Shown here one piece after another: positions 55,300 through 64,000 of a stretch of DNA of 64,000 bases. This DNA is from Metellina segmentata (Eukaryota; Arthropoda; Arachnida; Araneae; Tetragnathidae): contig OX375873.1 in assembly GCA_947359465.1 (NCBI GenBank), positions 129,835,399 through 129,899,398 on the forward strand, given 5' to 3'. A program made the position numbers and the translations under genes. Position 1 is the stretch's first letter. Each line of letters begins with the position of its first letter. Under the pieces are notes generated by a model. The model saw only the letters and a list, made by a program, of their open reading frames with translations. It searched no databases and was not told where the DNA came from.

Positions 55300-57105
55300 A
55301 ATTTGGTACAACTAACTATGTATATATGTTTATCTATTAAATTATTTGCATCTTCCCTAAAATGTATAATTTAATGTTATATGCAGAGTCAAATATCAAC
55401 ATCATAATCTATATATAACAAACTAAATCATACGTTATTGATGTGTTTTCATCAATAACCTTGAATGGATAATGTATTAATTGAAATACTTTCCCTTTTG
55501 TGAAAATGCGTGATAGAGAAAAACGGCGTGCATTTTCGAATATGTAACTAACTACATAAGTTTTTCACTATTAAATTATTTGCATCCTCTCTAAATTCTA
55601 TAATTTAATGTTATATGCGAAGGGTAAAATGTGAACATCGTAATCAATCTATAACAAATTATGTGTGTCATCGTCAATGACCTTACACGGAGAATGTATT
55701 AATTGAAATACTTTCTCCTTTGTGAAACCTCGTGATGGAGAAAAACGGCGTGCATTTTCGAATATGTAACTAACTACATAAGTTTTTCACTATTAAATTA
55801 TTTGCATCCTCTCTAAATTCTATAATTTAATGTTATATACGAAGGGTAAAATGTGAACATCGTAATCAATCTATAACAAATTATGTGCGTCATCGTCAAT
55901 GACCTTACACGGAGAATGTATTAATTGAAATACTTTCTCCTTTGTGAAACCTCGTGATGGAGAAAAACGGCGTGCATTTTCGAATATGTAACTAACTACA
56001 TAAGTTTTTCACTATTAAATTATTTGCATCCTCTCTAAATACTATAATTTAATGTTATATGCGAAGGGTAAAATGTGAACATCGTAATCAATCTATAACA
56101 AATTATGTGTGTCATCGTCAATGACCTTACACGGAGAATGTATTAATTGAAATACTTTCTCCTTTGTGAAACCTCGTGATGGAGAAAAACGGCGTGCATT
56201 TTCGAATATGTAACTAACTACATAAGTTTTTCACTATTAAATTATTTGCATCCTCTCTAAATTCTATAATTTAATGTTATATGCGAAGGGTAAAATGTGA
56301 ACATCGTAATCAATCTATAACAAATTATGTGTGTCATCGTCAATGACCTTACACGGAGAATGTATTAATTGAAATACTTTCTCCTTTGTGAAACCTCGTG
56401 ATGGAGAAAAACGGCGTGCATTTTCGAATATGTAACTAACTACATAAGTTTTTCACTATTAAATTATTTGCATCCTCTCTAAATTCTATAATTTAATGTT
56501 ATATGCGAAGGGTAAAATGTGAACATCGTAATCAATCTATAACAAATTATGTGTGTCATCGTCAATGACCTTACATGGAGAATGTATTAATTGAAATATT
56601 TTCTCCTTTGTGAAACTTTGTGATGGAGAAAAATGGCGTGTATTTTCGAGTATTCAACTAACAACGTACATAAGTGTTTCTATTCAAAAATTTGCGTACT
56701 CTCTAAATGCTTTTTTTTAATGTTATATGCAAAGTGTAAAATATCAACGTCATAATCTATGTATAACAAATTATGTGTTATCATCAATGCCTTTAAATGG
56801 AGAATGTATTAATTTAAATATTTTCCCTTTTGTGAAACCATGTGAGAGAGATCAACGACGTGCATTTTCAAATATTTAACTAACTACTTACATGAGTTTT
56901 TCTATTAAATTGTTTGCGTCATCTTTAAATTCTATAATTTAATGGTATATGCAAAGATCAAAATATTAACATTATAATCTATGTATAGCAAATGATGTGT
57001 TATCATCGATGACCTCCAATGGAGAATAAATGAACTGAAATATTTTCCCTACTTGAAACCGCGTGAAGGAGAAAAATGGAATGCATTTTCGAATATTTTG
57101 CATTC
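55300..57105. repeat. Satellite array, 222-bp unit, about 8 copies
   Basis: The landmark GCGTGCATTTTCGA (or its variants) is at 55526, 55748, 55970, 56192, 56414, 56636 and 56858, exactly 222 bp apart. Copies between about 55560 and 56560 are almost identical; the outer copies are diverged. Stops in all frames; noncoding. Confidence 0.94.
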
Positions 57106-58700
57106 GAAATTACGTTAAAATCCTAATGTAAGAAAACGTATCTTGGTATCAGACCAGTGTAATTGATAACAAAATTCAAGAAACATTATAAGATCGATCG
57201 TTTTATTATAATTTAATCATATAGTTTAATAATTTTAGTAAATAAGGAATAGTATAATTAATTATGCATATTTCGAATGATAAAATCATCAATTGAGCGT
57301 TGTTCCTTAATTTGCAGTATTTCTTTTGCATCCAAATACATCATTACTCAGACATGCAGATCAAACCAATCATTACATCAATAAGCAAAATAATGAATTT
57401 TATTTCTGAAAGGTCAAAGTAAGTGCGTTGCGCATTTTAATTACTTGCATAAAATGATTTTTCTTATTCCAAGAAATTTTACACTTCTATGTATTCATCC
57501 TGCATAAGTATTTTTTCTCACCTTCAAACATATTTTTTATCTTTCACCAGTTTTGAATGTACTACATCTGAAGCGTTCAAATTGCTTTTACCTAAGGCTA
57601 CTCATTACCAAAGCAAACTTAATGCGATTTTTTCCCTTGTAATCATCATTCCAGTCATATCTTTCAAGTGCACATTAAAAGTCATTTTGAGAAGGTTTGA
57701 TCTTTTTCTCAAGGGTAATCTTCTTGTTAAATACCAATCAAGAGTTCACGATGGCTTATTTTTTCCTACGTGTTTTCGAACGATTTCCTGAACAGTTCAT
57801 TTTTATTCGACGTATTTATAAATAAAATATCTAAACGTTGAAGGAACTTTTAAAAAAGAGCATCACACTTTATTCAAAGATAGTTCTTATTTATCAAACT
57901 AAACTTGAAATCCTTTTTCTTTTAAACAGAATGTGCTCTTTTAATTCATGATTAAGATTGATATGTTTTTTATAATCATATGATTAAAAGCTACTTTCGA
58001 GTAATATTAAAATAGGAGAGCAAAAAAATTAATTAACACCATGCTGTTACTTACATTGATAGTAATAATTACACACTGGTTGCAAGTTAGCTCATCGAAA
58101 AGGGAATCGTGATTTTGCTGAATTACTTACACGAAAGAGTACATGCAAGGAGAATATTTCAACACGAAAAAATTATCTCGTGAAATTTTATTCTAATTAG
58201 ATTGTTTTGAAATAGTTTTCTTACAGTTAATAAATCTTTAATTCGATAATACCTCTAAGTTAAGCGAAAGGTGAGACCTACGGAAAATCGCGTAAGTCGG
58301 GTACTATTGTAATATAGTGCAAATATAGTGTTTTCCTGTAAACGGAACGTAAGTTATTTGTAAATAAAGCTGTTTCGTTGTGTTTACTAGCACACCACTA
58401 GGTCCACTACGTTACAGCGTATTACAGCAAGCGAAACACTAAAGATAGATGTTGTCAGTGTTTTCAAATGAAAAAATCAAACGCAGCGTAACTCCGAGTT
58501 CGCGTAGGTTGGGGCTGTATTTGCTCATACTTTCCCTTTCCTATTCAACCTAACATGCTTTTTAGTTTTCAGAAACTTTTACTTTTAATTCGTTACATGA
58601 TGAGAAATAAGTGTCAGTTGTTACCAATACATTTACAATTGAGCTCTAAGGGGGACATCTTCTGCAGGTGTGTACGGGCATCATGAACCCGAGGTACTCA
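57106..58700. other. Unassigned AT-rich DNA
   Basis: A 100-codon + frame (57489-57791) has no recognised motif. 58330-58420 resembles 12400-12480 (CTGTTTCGTTGT, GCACACCACT.GGTCC). Confidence 0.4.
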
Positions 58701-58729
58701 AGTGATATTTACGTATCAAATCGTATTTT

Positions 58730-59020
58730 TCTGTCTTTAACAGTCGCGCTCCCGGGTCACCTAAGCGATCATCTTCTGTTTTCATACCACTACTCTGTTC
58801 CTCAATCTCTTTCTTTTTTCCCCATTCACGAGGGGTCGTCGTAACTCTGTATGTCCACTGTGCTAGAAACCTTTGAGTTGTTGGCGGCGCACTTGGATTC
58901 CTGCCAGGTGCATTCCTCCCTGGGTGAATTTCTCTCAACTTTGTCAGTAAAACCTTCATTGTGTTTGTCTATTGTTTGTCGTGTCTGGCGTAACATGGCC
59001 AATAATGGGCGCCCTCTATA
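58730..59020 (+). repeat. SINE-like repeat body, second family
   Basis: CCCGGGTCACCTAAGCGATCATCTTCTG, CCACTACTCTGTTCC, TTGGATTCCTGCCAGGTGC and GTGTCTGGCGTAACATGGCC, shared in order with 15290-15470 and 29870-30110. Confidence 0.62.
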
Positions 59021-59021
59021 A

Positions 59022-59215
59022 GGCCCGGTGGACACATCCGGTGTGTCAACGAGCGGCGCCACTGCCGCAACGTAAGTGCGGTCTGAGGTACATTAGATCA
59101 AATGGAGCATTGCACACATGCATCCAGCTCCGCTGGGGCGACGCACGTCCAACTTGCGTGCAATTTGTACCGCAGCTCCCCACGGCGCCGCACGGTCACC
59201 GCCAGTTGGTCGGCT
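59022..59215. other. GC-rich island
   Basis: About 190 bp of markedly higher GC than the window, with GGCCCGGTGGACACATCCGG, AGCGGCGCCACTGCCGC and CACGGCGCCGCACGGTC. Possibly the end of a Harbinger-like element; not proven. Confidence 0.5.
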
Positions 59216-59304
59216 ATGAGGGTACCGTGAGAAGATTTTTATTCTCTTAAGGGTGCTGCGACTTGGATAAGTTTGGGAACCCCCGGTCTAGGAACAAATA
59301 CTTC

Positions 59305-59718
59305 CCTTTACGCTTCGGCGCTTAGATTTTTTCAATCGTCTCACAGAACGGCTCTTTGAACTGACTCTCCAAGACCCCCTAACCAAATTACCTAACTTGA
59401 GCAATAGGGCCGTGAGTGGCATTTATATTAACTCTTTACTTTCATAGTATTGTTTGGAGTGAGAAGAGATAACACCAGAGCGACTTTCTGCTTTTCCCAA
59501 AGCGTTCACACCTCTCGGTCGGCAGAGTAGAGGACACCGAACGACAGGAGGGACCCTCTAGGTCTAGAAGGTGAGTCGCTGACAGCTCGTAAATGGTGAT
59601 CTATGCCAGCGGTCACTTAAAAGGGGGATAACATCCCACAGTGCACAGATCAATACCAAGCAGCTGGTGTTAACGAAGTTTTAGTGGTAACAATTGTTTA
59701 CCGGCTGCTGCGTAAAGG
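59305..59718. mobile_element. CCTTTACGC MITE, copy 2 (inverted relative to copy 1)
   Basis: Left CCTTTACGCTTCGGCGC, right end read inward CCTTTACGCAGCAGCCGG. The interior is the reverse complement of 48644-49066 (TCAATCGTCTCACAGAAC, AGTCGCTGACAG..GTAAATGG, CACTGTG). No matching target duplication. Confidence 0.75.
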
Positions 59719-59924
59719 TTAAACCAGTATTATATTTTTCCTCTGGTATTCGTCTACGTTGCGTCCAGTATTTCTTATTCTTGCCTCTCCATACCGCTGG
59801 GAAAATAGGGGTAAGTACCCAATTCGATTTCCAAATCTATTCCAATACACACGCGCATTCGATTCATATGTTCTTCTTTATGTTCTAAACTCTAAAGAAC
59901 ACCAACCAATTCACGATACTTTTT

Positions 59925-59995
59925 ACTTGACGTTGTCTTATGTTTTGAGCAATTTGGCCAAATATGGACCTTGAACTCCTAAACAACCAACCATG
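59925..59995 (+). repeat. Dispersed repeat core (CCAAATATGG family)
   Basis: CTTGACGTTGTCTTATGTTTTG, then TTGGCCAAATATGGACCTTGA and CAACCAACCATG. Confidence 0.6.
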
Positions 59996-61040
59996 TACTG
60001 TTGAGAGTTTATTTAAAATACGAAAAAAATATAATATTCTTTACTCTCATATTATTATTTCTGCTTGTTATATATCATATCCGCAGGAGTTTCGAAGTGT
60101 TCCTCCCTAAATCTTATCTATGACATACATTCCCCCAGTGATAACATCCGCGAAGCTTCTGCTAATGTTAAAAGTACTTACATCCAGAACAACACCATCT
60201 CAAATAAAAGACCGCGTCGCCACCTCTTCCCAACCATAACTGCAAGATTTAGTTAGTTTCGCTCAAACATACCTCAGAATGAATCCCCAGAGCCATCCAT
60301 TGCGTCAAGTATTTCATCTCTAAGATGCTTCGAGCCCGAAACCGTAAAAATATAGAAGGCATTAACGATGTTTACAGACGAAAGTTTTATTTATTTTACT
60401 TAGCTGCTGTGAAAGCCATAAATAACATTTTTAAGGATCTATCTCTGGTGACTTGGGAAGGAGGAAGGAATAGGCTTTACTTTCGGTAAAAAAGAAGCGC
60501 AAGAGCAAAAGAGTTCTGGAGATCGGTGTTAACAGTCCAGAATGAATTTCTTGCCATTTACCTTTCTAAGTGATTATCTCTTATTTCTTCGCCCATATCA
60601 TGACTGAAAAAACGTTTCCTTTCCAGGTAACAATTTTTTGTGTAAATAAAAAAATTGAATTGATATTAATGATTTTTACGTTGGGAAGAAAGGAGAGATC
60701 CTGTGTGCGAGGATATGTAAGTAAATTAGGTAGGAGGCTTTAATCTTCATGGTTACATTGTTTACCAAGCTTCAAATTTGAAATTTATTTTGCAATTTAT
60801 TCTTATTTCGAGGTAAACGACAGTGTAATACATTTCAATCTAATTTTGTGAAATTTTCTGAAAAGTAATGTTTAAAATTTCTGAAAAGTAATCACTGAAT
60901 GCTTAAAAATGAAAGATTCTAAACAAAAGTAAATGCAATATTAATTATAGAAAAATAAAATATAAAATTATAAATTTTTTCATTAATTCAAGGTTATTTT
61001 TCTCTTATGAAATTGTATTATTCTATTTAGTAACAGGTAG
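59996..61040. other. Unassigned DNA
   Basis: A 63-codon + frame (60065-60256) and flanking sequence look coding-like in composition (about 60080-60300), but I recognise no domain. Confidence 0.35.
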
Positions 61041-61044
61041 GGTC

Positions 61045-61540
61045 CCTTCTTTTGCTTGTATTACAGCTGCAACTTATTGAGGTATGCTTTCAACAAGTTA
61101 TCTGTAAGTCTGGCCAGGAATAGCCGCCATGCCCCTTGCAAGTCTGTGAGAAGAGATTGTTGTGAATATGGGTGTGCGCAGTCGTGTCGTACTAGTCGCT
61201 CCAGTTCGTCCCGAAAGAGTTTGGTCGGATTGAGTTTGGGATTCTGAGTAGGCAGTCAAGCAAATTCACCTAATTTTCAGAAAACTAGTCCAGCACAGGT
61301 TTTTCAGTATGACAAGGAGCGACGTAATATTGACATTGTGTAGGCAAAGCATAATTATCCAGAACGCCAATGTACACGTCAGCGTTCATGGCACCAGGTA
61401 CATAAATCAATGGGCCGAGTCCTAGCCAGGAAAACAGGCCCACACTAATATGGATTCTCCACCGAATTTCTGCAATGCCCAAATACATTTGCCCGTATTG
61501 TGTATATATACACTGCTTTCCACAAGTTAAGCAAGTAAAC
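61045..61540 (-). pseudogene. Tc1-like transposase, C-terminal fragment
   Basis: The - strand reads EIRWRIHISVGLFSWLGLGP, LIYVPGAMNADVYIGVLDN, CHTEKPVLD (stop), and after lesions LARGMAAIPGQTYR and a VAAVIQAKEGT tail. Order and motifs match the second half of Tc1-type transposases, but the block around the third catalytic acid is scrambled. Confidence 0.7.
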
Positions 61541-61739
61541 AGTAACAAACATACAACTTCAAAAGTTATTCAATAATTGAGAGAAAATTTCACATGAAAT
61601 AGGCGATTTTGTTATAGATTAATGACTAAAATATTATGGCAAACAAAATATATTTTGGTATATTTTAATGATTTATATATGAACACGCAACACATTTCGA
61701 ATATTCAAAAAGTTTTGTACGCAATACGAACAAACGAGA

Positions 61740-62110
61740 AGTTTCTTAACATTGAATGTGACGATTCCTGACCTTCATACAAGCACCGCAAACTTGTTCC
61801 GTTCTCCAACCTTATAATAAGTTGTCCAGCGTATCAGTTAGCAATTACTAACATTCCTCTTAGTGAAATTTCTGGCTCTTTGGGAATAATAAGGGAAGCA
61901 AGGGCAGAAATATTTTATCCAAGATCATCCCAAAGAATTTGGAATGGGTTGAGGTTCGGAAAATATGGTGGTCTCTCTATGCGAGCAATGCTTTCACTCT
62001 CAAGGTACTCATCCACCAGGTATGTCATTTGGACAAGCATTAATCGTCCATAAGTAGAAATACATGAACAAATGCTGTAACGTAAAGTCTCACAATGGGA
62101 TCATGGACAT
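61740..62110 (-). pseudogene. Tc1-like transposase, C-terminal fragment, another lineage
   Basis: The - strand frame TYLVDEYLESESIARIER, then PPYFPNLNPFQILWDDLG. The catalytic Glu position (NPIE in the family) is Gln. A following shifted frame continues about 50 residues. Confidence 0.7.
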
Positions 62111-63437
62111 GATCACTAAGTCTTCCAGCCTTCACAAACCATAGTTATATGGTTAATATTAACAAATTAATTTTAAATTTATAGTTATAATTAAATAATT
62201 TAATTACTCTTCTACAAATATGCGTTAAAAATTTTGTAGCTTTGGGAAAAATTGAGTTACGTCTCAAAGGTTGTTTTCGTATAAAATCATATAACATTTT
62301 CGAATAGAATCAAGATGACTCGTGGCTATACTATAACCTAAAGCACGAAACGGTAGTTCAAAATACCCAGTTAAATGAAAATAACAAACAAAAAAAATAG
62401 GTTATTGCCTTTGGCGTGGAGGTAACGATATATTCTTATTTGCTAAAAACCTTTCGTTTTTTATGTGTATTACATAAATAATTGACTATTTACATATAAT
62501 AACCGAAACGAATTCATAATAGATTCATAAAAATATTTTTGAAATATTCTTTGAGGAATATAAGTATAATTAGTTGGTAAAGTATTAATACAGTGAACAA
62601 TATATGTACTTAACTATATTCATGAACAAGGGTACTTTCTTTAGTGTTTATTCAGTTTTCTTTCGTCCGATAAAAATTATTTAAATAGTGTTATGTGTTA
62701 TACTGCATAATGAATGTGTTTTAAATGCCAGTTTTTTACATTTGTCAAACATAAGAAACAATACGAACTCATCAATCTTATTCATGTCCAATTATCAATA
62801 TTTTATGCTATAATCTACATACAAATTGCGTCCTAGGCATTTGGTATGGTCACATTAATTGTACATGGAAAATAATAGTTGTTTTCTTCAATAATCAAGC
62901 CCGATTTCTAAATTTCATTTAGACATTTTATTACAGCTTGTAGAAAATATCAGAGCAGAAGTGGTGTTGTACCTACTTGAAGGATAGAAAAGCAATTTTT
63001 TATTTACTCGGTACTTTTGTTTGTACTTTGTTTGCGTCACAAGAAGTCGTATTTGTGTTTTCACTCCACACCTACGTTGATTAATTGTCTTTATTAATAA
63101 CGAACTCCGTTTGATTTTTTTTCCTTTAGCAACGATAGTTAAAAAATATGCAACTCATTATTTTTCTAAGCAAATTTATCATCGTTTCTTCCAAATTAAA
63201 AAGCTAACTCGAGTCGAACTGTGTTGTTTTTGCTAGTAATTTTTTTCACATTGTCCTCCTGCAAGTTTTTTTCCCTTCATTTGGGTTCTGAATAGTTTTC
63301 ACTCCGCTTGATTAATGGCGTTACTTGGAGGGAAAGTGTCATCTATCAGTGCATAATAAACACGTTACATGCGACCGTGTGTAGATGCGATAATTTCCTG
63401 TTCACCTCAGCGTTGATAGAATATTTTAATGATATAT

Positions 63438-63475
<38 letters not shown>

Positions 63476-64000
63476 ACAAAACGCAAACAAAAAAAAATCT
63501 AAAATTAACACAGATGAGTTTTTTTTTGCTGGGCTGAGAATTAATATAATTTTTTATTGGTTTACGTTTCGATTCTGCTCGGTAATGCGTAAATATTTTA
63601 AGCAAGTTTTGAGTATCATGGCCCTTAATTCAAGTACAATAAAGATAATAATGCATTACCTGAACTTGCATATCGTTGACATAGAGTAGAAAATCATTAA
63701 CTGAGAAAAAAGCGACCACAAATTTTACAGTATAGCTGGTTAGTATCATTATTTTAAATAAAAATTAACACTTTGATGATGTTTCCCATTTTAAATCAAC
63801 AGTCAACATTATGACGATGGCAGGGAAATAATATAACGACGTATATGTAATCAATATTGAAAGCAAGCATTTATTGCCAGCAAAAAACGCATTACCTAAT
63901 CATTTCTGTTAATTCTTAATAAAAACAGTCTTTTATGACAAAAATTCCCATCCTGCGATTTTAATGTGATTTTTAATACCGAATTCGAAAATGTAACCCA
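62111..64000. other. Unassigned AT-rich DNA
   Basis: No gene recognised. The only clear feature is the CT microsatellite at 63441-63474. Confidence 0.5.
63441..63474. repeat. (CT)17 microsatellite
   Basis: Uninterrupted CT dinucleotide, 34 bp. Confidence 0.97.

Noticed and set aside
55300..57105. CRISPR-like array
   Set aside because: 222-bp head-to-tail units without spacers.

Overview
This is an AT-rich animal nuclear DNA window, very probably from an arthropod. A spider or other chelicerate is my best guess, from the style of the Tc1 transposase, the tRNA-derived SINEs and the BEL and gypsy remnants, but I cannot prove the species. I see no convincing host single-copy gene. Nearly everything I can assign is a mobile element, a repeat array or an endogenous-virus-like element.

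The central object, at about 18.89-27.25 kb, is a relic of a Maverick/Polinton (adintovirus-like) double-stranded DNA element. On the + strand lie the 5' part of a protein-primed DNA polymerase B with one intron, a truncated retroviral-type integrase, a penton-like minor capsid gene, a small basic virion-protein gene, an intact 430-residue major capsid protein gene and an adenain-like protease. On the - strand lie two small structural-type genes, an intact packaging ATPase and the 3' part of polB, split by five short introns. PolB (both parts), integrase, penton, the small basic gene and the protease are broken. The major capsid, the ATPase and the two small - strand genes remain open. The two polB parts do not overlap, face each other across the capsid block, and each adjoins a rearrangement breakpoint: polB/integrase on the left and polB/piggyBac on the right.

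Left of it (0-18.9 kb) are a 1.4 kb Tc1-like element with clear TIRs, a 344-bp satellite array, TTAA-flanked palindromic MITEs, a decayed repetitive coding element (8.6-10.3 kb), a hAT-like insertion whose empty-site paralogue lies at 53.7 kb, two decayed MADF-domain gene copies and several small TIR elements. Right of it (27-64 kb) are several piggyBac relics, SINEs, a gypsy integrase tail, a BEL/Pao element with a probable 5' LTR, further Tc1 fragments, a LINE tail, paired inverted MITEs and a 222-bp satellite array (55.3-57.1 kb).

The elements are old. Most coding regions carry stops or frameshifts, and several have lost catalytic residues (protease Cys to Tyr, BEL reverse transcriptase YVDD to YVYD). 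Coordinates of repeat edges are by eye and may be off by tens of bases.
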